DNA of 9,832 bases. Origin: Methanobrevibacter sp. (lineage in GTDB: Archaea > Methanobacteriota > Methanobacteria > Methanobacteriales > Methanobacteriaceae). Of the stretch, positions 1 through 6,762 are shown piece after piece. A program made the translations under genes and the position numbers. A model generated the notes under the pieces. That model ran no database searches, was not told the origin of the DNA, and was given only the letters and a program-made list of their open reading frames with translations. Every line of letters starts with the position of its first letter. Position 1 is the stretch's first letter. The stretch lies in assembly GCA_031289975.1 (NCBI GenBank), contig JAITOM010000380.1:1-9832 (forward strand), written 5' to 3'.

Positions 1-119
1 AATTTTTATTTATTTATTTTTAAAAATAATAATTATAATTTTTTTAATTAAAAATTTGACATTTATGATGTAATTTAAAAAATTTCATTACTTACAAACA
101 TTATTTCATACACTATATT
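1..119 (-). repeat. AT-rich dispersed repeat, copy A
   Basis: Read on the minus strand, this segment matches 8213-8332 on the plus strand over about 120 bases, with about ten mismatches and one single-base indel by eye, so the two form a long inverted repeat. The unit opens with AATATAGTGTA, continues with GAAATAATGTTTGTAAG and ends in T- and A-rich tracts. The match runs to the window edge, so the true unit may extend further left. No open reading frame or transposase lies in it. Its base composition is extreme, but the shared non-homopolymer core (positions 71-119) makes chance similarity unlikely. Function unknown. Confidence 0.7.
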
Positions 120-486
120 TAAAAAATTAATAGAATATTAATTTGAAATTCTTAAACAGGTGAATAAATTATCCTAAGTTGAAAATAAATTTTTAGCAAT
201 AAGATATTTAAAAATAAATGATTAATTACAAACATTTTTACATCACTATATTAAAAAAAGGAAAATAAAAAAAGAATGAAAACTAAATAGAAAATTCATG
301 AGATTTTTGAAACATCCAAATTTACTAAATTAATATCTCCTTGAAAATTACCCATATAATTTTAAAAACATTGAATAAAAGACTATAAATTAAAATTTAC
401 TTACCTATTTATTCTCTTAATATAAATTTTAATAAAAGATAAACTTTTAATAAAATGAAAGTAAATTTCATTGTAAGTATACTAAT
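120..486. other. Gene-free AT-rich region
   Basis: Apart from repeat copy B at 198-250, I see no gene here. No reading frame with a ribosome binding site and start codon is present on either strand. AGGTGAAT near 160 and AAGGAGAT (minus strand) near 340 look like ribosome binding sites, but no start codon follows at a usable distance. Composition is overwhelmingly A and T. Confidence 0.6.
198..250 (-). repeat. AT-rich dispersed repeat, copy B
   Basis: This is nearly identical to 8375-8427 in the same orientation: 53 bases with one substitution and two compensating single-base indels. Both contain GATTAATTACAAACATTT. On the minus strand its opening (TATAGTG...AATGTTTGTAA) is recognisably related to copy A, so A, B and the two right-hand copies form one family. 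It lies downstream of the minus-strand zinc-ribbon gene and the structured segment. No coding potential. Role unknown; the T-rich tail on the minus strand would be compatible with a termination-associated repeat. Confidence 0.65.
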
Positions 487-621
487 TTGAAGAATTAATA
501 TCTTCGGTTGGTCTAAGAACCAACTTACAAGAGTTTATATGTTGTCATATAAGTTTACTGGATAATAACCTTGTAATAATTTCTGGCAACCAGTATTACC
601 CTTTCATTCTTCCAATGGAAG
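487..621. ncRNA. Candidate structured RNA with nested hairpins
   Basis: About 135 bases, richer in G and C than the flanks, pack at least six perfect stems. They are GAAGA/TCTTC (489-493 with 501-505), GTTGGT/ACCAAC (507-512 with 519-524), TTACAAG/CTTGTAA (525-531 with 570-576), TTATATG/CATATAA (535-541 with 546-552, nested in the previous stem), CTGG/CCAG (583-586 with 590-593) and CTTCC/GGAAG (609-613 with 617-621). TACTGG (556-561) can also pair with CCAGTA (590-595), which excludes the CTGG/CCAG hairpin, so two alternative folds exist. No tRNA-type T loop is seen and I recognise no known RNA family. The strand is undetermined: on the minus strand it would be the 3' part of the zinc-ribbon transcript, ending 9 bases after that stop codon begins the spacer. 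The high-GC-island argument for RNA genes in AT-rich archaea supports it, but no covariation data are available. Confidence 0.45.
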
Positions 622-629
622 TAAAATAA

Positions 630-785
630 TTATTTTGTGCAGTAATATCCACGATGTTCACCATTTTCAACCCATTCAACAGGTTCTTGAGACTCACATT
701 CAGTACCACAGAAATTACAAACACGTTTCGTGTATATAGGATTGAAAATAGCTCCACATTTCTTACAAGTATACCAAAAAGGCAA
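630..785 (-). CDS. Small zinc-ribbon protein
   Basis: This short gene encodes about 51 residues. It has two CxxC knuckles, CKKC at residues 7-10 and CNFC at 23-26, each followed by glycine, plus Cys30 and Cys49. The pattern is that of a rubredoxin-like or zinc-ribbon fold binding one metal ion. I prefer the TTG start at 785, because GGGGGTG (793-799), a strong match to the archaeal ribosome binding site with one G-U pair, lies six bases upstream of it. An in-frame ATG at 798-800 would give 56 residues but has no ribosome binding site and would bury GGGGGTG inside the coding region. A TATA-like box at 837-844 is well placed for either start. It is transcribed in the same direction as the fwd operon but is separated from it by a T-rich terminator and has its own promoter. 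The specific role is unknown; metal binding is inferred from the cysteines only. Confidence 0.7.
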   Translation of the reverse strand: MPFWYTCKKCGAIFNPIYTKRVCNFCGTECESQEPVEWVENGEHRGYYCTK

Positions 786-836
786 ATAAAACACCCCCAT
801 TTAAATTTTTCTATTGAAAAACATTTTTACTGGATT

Positions 837-844
837 CATATAAA
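837..844 (-). promoter_or_regulatory. TATA-like box of the zinc-ribbon gene
   Basis: TTTATATG on the minus strand would place transcription start about 25 bases downstream, near 812-815. That gives a leader of roughly 28 bases to the preferred TTG start. A second AT-rich candidate (TTTATAAAC) lies about 45 bases further upstream. Prediction is from sequence only, in a region where AT-rich boxes arise easily. Confidence 0.35.
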
Positions 845-898
845 CTAAATTCAAGATTTAGAATTTTTTCTCCAGTCTTGTTTATAAAAGGGAATTAT

Positions 899-952
899 AA
901 AAATAAATAAAATAAAAAAAGTAAAAATAAAGAAAAGTAAAAATAAAGAAAA
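899..952 (-). terminator. T-rich terminator after the fwd operon
   Basis: On the minus strand, starting 14 bases past the fwdC stop codon, there is a long run of T tracts of four to seven residues. It includes a perfect 16-base tandem duplication (921-936 and 937-952, minus-strand unit TTTTCTTTATTTTTAC). Archaeal RNA polymerase terminates at oligo-T tracts without needing a hairpin, so this is a credible end for the seven-gene transcript. Confidence 0.6.
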
Positions 953-966
953 GGATTTGGATAAAA

Positions 967-1776
967 TTAAAGGAAGTTCCTATTTTTATCTGCATCTAAA
1001 TAAAGATTTCCTTTTCCATTTCTTGCAATATCACCAGTGTACTTGATGTATTTACCTTTGAGTTGTTTACCAGATACTTCAGGATTTGTAACAATTTCAA
1101 AATCAATAAATCCTTCAAGTAATCTTGAAAGTTTACCATTGATTACAATGCTCCCTCCTTGCATTTGACCTCCTGGCCAACGAGTAACATCCCCATCAAT
1201 TTGTATGTATCCTTTTGTCATGTGAATACCTGCGAGAATATCACAGTCTCCACGAACATAAATTTCTCCACCAGTTAAACATTCACCAAGCTGCTTACCA
1301 GCACTACCATGAATCATTATGGTTCCACCAGTCATTCCTCTCCAATCACCAATGTATGATGCACCACAAAATTCACGGGTATTTCCCTTTATGGTTAATA
1401 GACCACCAGTCATTTCTCTACCAGCATAGCTTTCTGCATCTCCATTAACAGTGATTTCTCCACCAGACATTTCACTACCACAGTGAAGATCAACACTACT
1501 GTTAGCAACAATTTCACCAGCACTCATAGCAGACCCAATGTATTTAACCCTTGTTAAATCACCATTAATTATTATTTTAACATCTGCTGGAAATTCAGCT
1601 GATCCTTCAACATCCACATCAAAGTAATCTCTTAATGGGAATCTTGAATTTCCTATAGGTACTTCATATTTTTCAAAGTCTTTTTTCTCCCATTGATATA
1701 TTTTATCTGGAATAAGCTCATCAAACTCGAGTCCTATTTGTGAAATTTCTTTTTGATTAAAAGTAACGATTTTCAT
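967..1776 (-). CDS. fwdC: Formylmethanofuran dehydrogenase subunit C
   Basis: FwdC is the scaffold subunit of the complex that reduces CO2 onto methanofuran. It resembles the C-terminal domain of glutamate synthase. The 269-residue protein has an N-terminal segment of about 75 residues, then six to seven turns of a glycine-rich repeat with the pattern G..M..G.I...G between about residues 80 and 222, which form a right-handed beta-helix. The length matches the usual size of about 270. The start is set by GGAGTGGT five bases upstream of ATG. It is the last gene of the operon, 13 bases after fwdA, and is followed by a T-rich terminator. Nothing suggests damage. In the characterised Methanothermobacter operon the published order is D-A-C-B; here C comes last after B and A. 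Confidence 0.95.
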   Translation of the reverse strand: MKIVTFNQKEISQIGLEFDELIPDKIYQWEKKDFEKYEVPIGNSRFPLRDYFDVDVEGSAEFPADVKIIINGDLTRVKYIGSAMSAGEIVANSSVDLHCGSEMSGGEITVNGDAESYAGREMTGGLLTIKGNTREFCGASYIGDWRGMTGGTIMIHGSAGKQLGECLTGGEIYVRGDCDILAGIHMTKGYIQIDGDVTRWPGGQMQGGSIVINGKLSRLLEGFIDFEIVTNPEVSGKQLKGKYIKYTGDIARNGKGNLYLDADKNRNFL

Positions 1777-1789
1777 AAATTACCACTCC

Positions 1790-3508
1790 TTATTTAGCTG
1801 CTTTACCAGCTTGAACATTAACTGGCATTGGACGAGGTACAAAGTGGTCATGAACCTTATAGTTTTCAAACTTAATGGTGTAATATTTATTAAATGAAGG
1901 CATCATTTTTTTAATAACCACTTCTTCTTCTGCCTCTATTCCATTTACATTTGTCCATAAGGTTCGACTTGGTACAACTTTGACTACTTCACCATCCTTA
2001 ACTAAGATTCTACCATCTTTAATTGTGTAAGCAGCCTTTCCAAATTCTTTTTCAATGACTTCATATTCAACAGATGGATCTATTTCATTAGGTTTTATGT
2101 TATATACAGCTATATCAGCATTTGCACCAACACCTAAGTGACCTCTGTCTGTAAAACTATATGCTTTAGCAGGTGCTGCTCTTGATATGGTTGCTATTTC
2201 ATTGAAATCATATTCGCGGTCAATGGTAGCTAAGGTAGATTTTTTCTCTACAGCTTTATGAACTTCCCTATTTTCAATCATTTCAGTTCTTCTTTTATTA
2301 CTCATCAACCATGAAATAACTCTTGGATATCTTATAAATGGTCCAGCATTAGGGCTGTCAGTAGTTAAGAATACTTGCCATGGATTGTTAACAAGTAAGA
2401 ACATTTCAAGTCCAATAGCCCATTGTACAGAGTGAACACTGTTTCTTCCAGAGTATATGAATGGAACTAGTCCTGAGGCAGTTTCTAATTCAATATCTTT
2501 GTTAGCCCACTTTAAACCGTTTAATTGATGAAGATCAAATTCCATTGGTCCATCAGCAGTCATGGTTGTGGTTTCATCTAAAGTGATTTGTCCTACATCA
2601 CATGTAACATGATCATTATTGTTAATAAATTTAGCAACATCTGGTGCAGCTGACTTAAAGTCTCTCCAATTAGTTCCTGCATAGGAGTGGTATTGAATGT
2701 GGGTCATGTGAACTGTTTGATTTCTTACAGGTGAGTTTTTAGAAATCCCTTTAATAAGTTTCATTGAGTCTATAGTCGTTTCATAGTTACCAGGGTGACC
2801 TAAGTCATTTGGATGAAGGTGTATTGAATGTGGAAGAGCTAATTTTTCATTTGCTTTAGCTAAAGCAGTGATAACCTCTCTTGAAGTCACATCAAAATAA
2901 GGAGCAGGATCATCAAGACCATGTACATTCATACCCCAACCCCATGCTTCTCCACCACATGGATTAACCAATTTAATACCATATCCTTTAACCAATCTTA
3001 ACCAGTATGATATAAAGGCAGATAAATCATCAATATTGCCTTCTTTTGCATACTCCAATGTAAACCAATTGTTACCAAATAATGGTAAAGGAGCTATATC
3101 TAAGTTAGGAATAATGTTGATTTCTTCATGTGTATGCTTTGCTTCTAATGGAGGCATAGCTGCTTCAACAACAGTACCGTATCCCATTCTTGAATATCTG
3201 TATCCTGTTGCAGGACAACTTGGTATGGAAAATCCAGTTTCAGCACGAGTCACACCTTTTTTAGGTACTATTCCTCTTCTTGAATCCTCTGGTCTATATA
3301 GGCGACCTACAACCAATTTAGGTCCAGCAATATGTGAATGAGGGTCTACACCAGCAGCCATAACTAACTTATCAGTCACATCTATCTCTTTTGCATCAGG
3401 AGAAATAGAATCAACAATTTTACCATCTTTAAACATGACATCTTTCTTTTCTCCATCTACATTATTTGTAGGATCATAAACAATACCATTTTTTAATATG
3501 TACTCCAT
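1790..3508 (-). CDS. fwdA: Formylmethanofuran dehydrogenase subunit A
   Basis: FwdA is the amidohydrolase-fold subunit that condenses formate, delivered through an internal channel from FwdB, with methanofuran at a dinuclear metal site. The 572-residue product has the metal ligands in family positions: HSH at residues 57-59, Lys179 in GIKLVNP (equivalent to the carboxylated lysine), the His cluster LPHSIHLHPND around 226-234, MTHIQYH around 268-274, and the catalytic aspartate at 384 in LTTDSPNAGP. I set the start at the ATG at 3506-3508, giving MEYILKNG, because AGGTGAT lies four bases upstream. A GTG nine bases earlier in frame is part of that ribosome binding site and is unlikely to be used. 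It follows fwdB by 11 bases. All catalytic residues appear intact, so the protein should be functional. Confidence 0.96.
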   Translation of the reverse strand: MEYILKNGIVYDPTNNVDGEKKDVMFKDGKIVDSISPDAKEIDVTDKLVMAAGVDPHSHIAGPKLVVGRLYRPEDSRRGIVPKKGVTRAETGFSIPSCPATGYRYSRMGYGTVVEAAMPPLEAKHTHEEINIIPNLDIAPLPLFGNNWFTLEYAKEGNIDDLSAFISYWLRLVKGYGIKLVNPCGGEAWGWGMNVHGLDDPAPYFDVTSREVITALAKANEKLALPHSIHLHPNDLGHPGNYETTIDSMKLIKGISKNSPVRNQTVHMTHIQYHSYAGTNWRDFKSAAPDVAKFINNNDHVTCDVGQITLDETTTMTADGPMEFDLHQLNGLKWANKDIELETASGLVPFIYSGRNSVHSVQWAIGLEMFLLVNNPWQVFLTTDSPNAGPFIRYPRVISWLMSNKRRTEMIENREVHKAVEKKSTLATIDREYDFNEIATISRAAPAKAYSFTDRGHLGVGANADIAVYNIKPNEIDPSVEYEVIEKEFGKAAYTIKDGRILVKDGEVVKVVPSRTLWTNVNGIEAEEEVVIKKMMPSFNKYYTIKFENYKVHDHFVPRPMPVNVQAGKAAK

Positions 3509-3519
3509 AAAAATCACCT

Positions 3520-4932
3520 TTATTTTCCTGCTACTGTTGGCTTAATGCCTTTTATTTTCTGAACCCTTTTTAATAGCTCATTAACAATCCATTCATCATC
3601 TCTGGTAGTTTCTGGTCTACTTATAGCTTTCTTCATGTATATTGGAACACCATCCATCCTGTAACTTGTTCCTGCAGCTTCAACCGCGATAAATGATCCT
3701 GGTAGAACAATATCTGCTAATTCTGTAGATGGTCCCCAGTGAATATCAATTTGAATAACAGGAATGTTTGCTAAGTGTCTATTAGCACCAGATGGGAAAT
3801 GAGCACCAGGGTCAGCAGCTATTACCAAGAAAACATCTGGTTCTTCTCTTGTTAATAAATCAATAGTGTTAGTTTCACCATTCATGTATCGTGGATAACC
3901 TCTTGCAAAATCAACTCCATAAGGGAAACCTTGTTCCATTGCCATGAAAATATTAAATCCATTAACATTAAAATGTCCTCTCATTGGTATAAGATTCCAC
4001 TTAGAGAATTTATTAAGATCTTGAACTAAATTAATAGCTATATCAATGTTTCTTTGTTTAGATAATGTGTGAGTTAAACCTAATCCAAAGAATAAAGCAC
4101 CAAATTGTGCTTTTTTCATTGCTTCTACTAATTCTTCAATGTCTTCTTTAGGAATTCCTGATATAACATCTTTTTCAAGTTTTTTGCCTCTTAAAACAGC
4201 TCTCATAGCATTATAAAACTCATAATCTCCGTTTTGTTCAAATCCAACCCATATATCAGACATTTTTGCGGTATCCGTATATCTTGGATCCATTGTAACG
4301 ATTGTTCTGTCAAATCTTCCTCTTTTTCTAAAGTAACCTCTTGGAAATACAGAATATCTTCCTAAATGTCTTGGATGAGAGTTCATAGCATTGTTACCAG
4401 TGTAAACAATCATATCTGCTCTGTTTTTAACTTCGCCTAAGGTCATAACAGGATATCCTGCATTTTGAACACCTTGAAGTGAAGGACCATGGCAAATTGT
4501 TGCCTGATTATCTAAAACAGCTCCAACAAGTTCTCCAAGTTCAAGACCATAGTGCATTGTTTCAATAGAAGTTTCACTCCATCCATAGAATACAGGTCTT
4601 ACTGAATTAGCTATCAGCTCTGCAGCTTTATCTAAAGCAGTTTCCCAATCAACTTCAACTAGGTTACCTTTTTCATCGCGAATCATTGGAACAAGTAATC
4701 TTTGATCCATATCTTCCATGACTTTACTTGCACCTAAACGGCATGCATGTCTTACACCTATAACATGTCCACCATCAACATATCCACTAACTACAACCCC
4801 ATCTTTTATTTCACCTTTTACTTCTCCACCTTTTACTAAATAGACTAAATCATCACAGTTACAACCGCAAAAAGCACAAGTACAGTTTTCTACTTTATAA
4901 TCATAGTCAGTAATTGGTTCTTCATATACCAT
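3520..4932 (-). CDS. fwdB: Formylmethanofuran dehydrogenase subunit B (tungstopterin catalytic subunit)
   Basis: FwdB carries the tungsten bis-pterin site where CO2 is reduced to formate. The 470-residue protein belongs to the molybdopterin oxidoreductase family. An N-terminal 4Fe-4S site is formed by Cys19, Cys22, Cys26 and Cys64 (HACRLG). The metal-ligating residue is Cys147 in TICHGPS, a cysteine and not the selenocysteine found in some methanogens. Pterin-contact motifs such as HPRHLGR, MDPRYTDTAK, RGHFNVNGFN and DPGAHFP are present. Relative to the roughly 430-residue Methanothermobacter protein as I remember it, about 20 extra residues lie between the third and fourth cluster cysteines (about residues 38-62), and two extra cysteines (17 and 24) lie in the N-terminal motif. 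The ATG is preceded by AGGAG at about nine bases and lies five bases after the fwdD stop. Confidence 0.95.
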   Translation of the reverse strand: MVYEEPITDYDYKVENCTCAFCGCNCDDLVYLVKGGEVKGEIKDGVVVSGYVDGGHVIGVRHACRLGASKVMEDMDQRLLVPMIRDEKGNLVEVDWETALDKAAELIANSVRPVFYGWSETSIETMHYGLELGELVGAVLDNQATICHGPSLQGVQNAGYPVMTLGEVKNRADMIVYTGNNAMNSHPRHLGRYSVFPRGYFRKRGRFDRTIVTMDPRYTDTAKMSDIWVGFEQNGDYEFYNAMRAVLRGKKLEKDVISGIPKEDIEELVEAMKKAQFGALFFGLGLTHTLSKQRNIDIAINLVQDLNKFSKWNLIPMRGHFNVNGFNIFMAMEQGFPYGVDFARGYPRYMNGETNTIDLLTREEPDVFLVIAADPGAHFPSGANRHLANIPVIQIDIHWGPSTELADIVLPGSFIAVEAAGTSYRMDGVPIYMKKAISRPETTRDDEWIVNELLKRVQKIKGIKPTVAGK

Positions 4933-4937
4933 AGTAT

Positions 4938-5474
4938 TCAGCTCCTATAATTACTTGCATTGTTATTAGGTATTTTAACTAATCTATTACCTGTAGAAGT
5001 TTCATCTTCATTATATTTCTTATAAACTTCTGCCATTAAATCAGCCATAAGCAATGGTTCTTCATCACTTTTTTCAATAGTTGCTGGTACTCCTTTATAG
5101 GTTGGGTCACAACAACAGTAAGTTTCAGGACTTACAACAACATTAGCCCAAGGTCCTTTACATATAAAAATCTGACCTTCATGAGGTGCATCTCTTGAAT
5201 GAGCTACATAGACAACTACCTCACCCCAATCAGTTTTTACAAGGGCTTTATCCCAATTTTTAACTCCCAATTTAGCCATGTCTTTAGGATCCATGTATGC
5301 AGTACCAGATGCATGACGATATTCATCTTTTAAAGTAGAACCTCTTTTTTTACAAGCTCCCTGATAAATATCACTTCCAGTATTTAACATAAGGCTAAGT
5401 TTATCTCTTTTTTTTGCTGTTGGTTCATCAAACTTAACAACATTAGGTACAGATGGTTTATCAACATATGTCAT
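4938..5474 (-). CDS. fwdD: Formylmethanofuran dehydrogenase subunit D
   Basis: FwdD supplies the molybdopterin-dinucleotide-binding beta-barrel that closes over the tungstopterin bound by FwdB. In many other enzymes it is the C-terminal domain of a single catalytic chain. The core runs from about residue 28 (LNTGSDIYQGA) through ASGTAYMDPKDMAKLGV and the DAPHEGQIF segment to about residue 135. At 178 residues it is longer than the roughly 130 typical of the family as I recall it, with about 25 extra residues at the N terminus and a polar tail at the C terminus ending in an Asn-rich stretch. Three consecutive cysteines occur at 120-122 (YCCCDP), which is unusual. GAGGTG lies six bases before the ATG, 12 bases after fwdG. 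Its stop codon lies just before the fwdB start, so the two partners are likely translated together. Confidence 0.9.
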   Translation of the reverse strand: MTYVDKPSVPNVVKFDEPTAKKRDKLSLMLNTGSDIYQGACKKRGSTLKDEYRHASGTAYMDPKDMAKLGVKNWDKALVKTDWGEVVVYVAHSRDAPHEGQIFICKGPWANVVVSPETYCCCDPTYKGVPATIEKSDEEPLLMADLMAEVYKKYNEDETSTGNRLVKIPNNNASNYRS

Positions 5475-5486
5475 TTTTAAACACCT

Positions 5487-5717
5487 CTATTCTAACCATA
5501 TCGCATCAACAGGACAAAACATTTGGCATGTTCCACATTTTTCACATTTATCTTCGTTGAAAAGTTTTATAAAACCATTTTCAACCATCATTATCACATC
5601 TTCCTCTAAAGATCCATGCCCTCCAGAAACTTCTGGACTAATGGATACATTAACAGGACATGCAACAACACATACTCCACATCCAAGACAATTATCTTGA
5701 TTTACTTTAAGTTCCAT
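5487..5717 (-). CDS. fwdG: Formylmethanofuran dehydrogenase subunit G, 2x4Fe-4S ferredoxin
   Basis: FwdG is a small ferredoxin subunit that carries electrons between FwdB and the polyferredoxin FwdF. Its 76 residues include two classical 4Fe-4S motifs: Cys10, 13, 16, 20 (CLGCGVCVVACP) and Cys58, 61, 64, 68 (CEKCGTCQMFCP). Between them is a longer loop of about 37 residues containing SGGHGS. The ATG is preceded by AGGTGAT, and that site overlaps the TGA stop of fwdF, so translation of the two genes is probably coupled. Length and motif spacing fit the family. Confidence 0.93.
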   Translation of the reverse strand: MELKVNQDNCLGCGVCVVACPVNVSISPEVSGGHGSLEEDVIMMVENGFIKLFNEDKCEKCGTCQMFCPVDAIWLE

Positions 5718-5721
5718 ATAA

Positions 5722-6762
5722 TCACCTAATTTTTAAAGCTTCAAATTTTTCAATCCAAGATTTGGATTTTGTTGGAGTGTAATCAACATTTGTTATTTTC
5801 ACTTCAATTGCTTCAACAGGACATGCTTTAGCACATGCACCACATTTAATACAATATTGTTCATCTGTAGCAACATTATTAACTATTTCTCCACTTTTAG
5901 AAGGTTTTGGGAAAGATAAAACATCACATGGGCAAATATCAACACATGTCCCACATACAGTACATTTATCTTGATGAATTGTTAAAGTTCCTTCAAATGG
6001 TTTTTTAACCTTTGCAGCATCAGTAGGACAAACTCCTTCACACCAACCACATTTAATACAAAGTTCATCATCAATGAACGAGCTTCCTTTAGTAACAGCA
6101 TCTTCCATATTAATATCGTAGTCCCCATAAGAACATATTCTACATGATGCTTTAATAGCTGTAACTGGACATGATTTTTTACATACTAAACAGTATACGC
6201 ATTTATCTTTATCAACATTAATAGATTCAGATTCAGGAGTCCTGTCAACATCAATAGCATCTGCAGGACACATTTCTTCACATATTCCACAGTAAACACA
6301 GGTTTCCTCATCAATGTCAATTTCACCAGTGACTAACTTAGATCTATCTGGTAATGATCTTGCTATTGTAATAGCTTCTCTTGGACATGCAATTTCACAT
6401 TTTTGACAATAAATACATTTATCATCATCAATTTCTGCATAAGCATCATATTTAGGATACGTATTAATTTTTGAAATTGGTTGACTATCAATAGAGAAAA
6501 TTAAAGCATCTGCAGGACAAACTCCACTGCACATACCACAAAGAACACATTCGTCTTCGTTAATGGATAGTTTTGCATTTGGGCTATCTGTTCTTACAAT
6601 TGCACCAACATCATCTAAGATAATAGCTGACACTGGACAAGTTGATTCACAAATCCCACAACCGATACATACATGATCTTTGAATGATAAATTTCTTATT
6701 TCTTCTGCTGATCTTTTAATATTAAAGTTTTTATCGTTAACTTCTTTGGTATTCGCGATCAT
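5722..6762 (-). CDS. fwdF: Formylmethanofuran dehydrogenase subunit F, polyferredoxin
   Basis: FwdF is the electron-wire subunit of the complex. In the Methanothermobacter structure it links catalytic units through chains of iron-sulfur clusters. The 346-residue protein has eight CxxCxxCxxxCP motifs, starting at Cys32, 72, 116, 155, 188, 235, 267 and 304, so it can hold eight 4Fe-4S clusters, as expected for FwdF. Extra cysteines at 207, 210 and 279 are not part of these motifs. The start ATG at 6760-6762 has GGAGGT seven bases upstream. Its first 26 bases overlap the end of fwdH in another frame, which indicates translational coupling. Confidence 0.95.
   Translation of the reverse strand: MIANTKEVNDKNFNIKRSAEEIRNLSFKDHVCIGCGICESTCPVSAIILDDVGAIVRTDSPNAKLSINEDECVLCGMCSGVCPADALIFSIDSQPISKINTYPKYDAYAEIDDDKCIYCQKCEIACPREAITIARSLPDRSKLVTGEIDIDEETCVYCGICEEMCPADAIDVDRTPESESINVDKDKCVYCLVCKKSCPVTAIKASCRICSYGDYDINMEDAVTKGSSFIDDELCIKCGWCEGVCPTDAAKVKKPFEGTLTIHQDKCTVCGTCVDICPCDVLSFPKPSKSGEIVNNVATDEQYCIKCGACAKACPVEAIEVKITNVDYTPTKSKSWIEKFEALKIR

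Noticed and set aside
1..250. CRISPR array
   Set aside because: The repeats are single diverged copies in different orientations, 8 kb apart, without regular spacing, unique spacers or cas genes.
487..621. tRNA gene
   Set aside because: There is no T-arm GTTCRA-type sequence, no seven-base acceptor stem closing a cloverleaf, and the stems are in the wrong arrangement.
550..632. Continuation of the zinc-ribbon frame past its stop for 24 codons
   Set aside because: It would need readthrough of TAA, shows no recognisable protein motif, and the same bases form conserved-looking hairpins that explain them better.
654..848. 64-residue plus-strand open frame
   Set aside because: It lies antisense to the zinc-ribbon gene and its promoter, has no ribosome binding site, and its composition reflects the opposite strand.
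1215..1448. 77-residue plus-strand frame rich in His, Ser and Gln
   Set aside because: It is an antisense shadow of the glycine-rich repeats of fwdC; the His-rich composition comes from complementing Met/Gly-rich codons.
3036..3341. 101-residue plus-strand open frame
   Set aside because: It is antisense to fwdA, whose motifs and operon context are unambiguous; there is no ribosome binding site or promoter.
3509..3517. Upstream GTG start for fwdA, adding three residues
   Set aside because: The GTG is part of the AGGTGAT ribosome binding site for the ATG at 3508, and the ATG gives the family N terminus MEYI.
4480..4500. Selenocysteine codon at the FwdB metal ligand
   Set aside because: The ligand in TICHGPS is encoded by TGC, an ordinary cysteine codon; no in-frame TGA is present.
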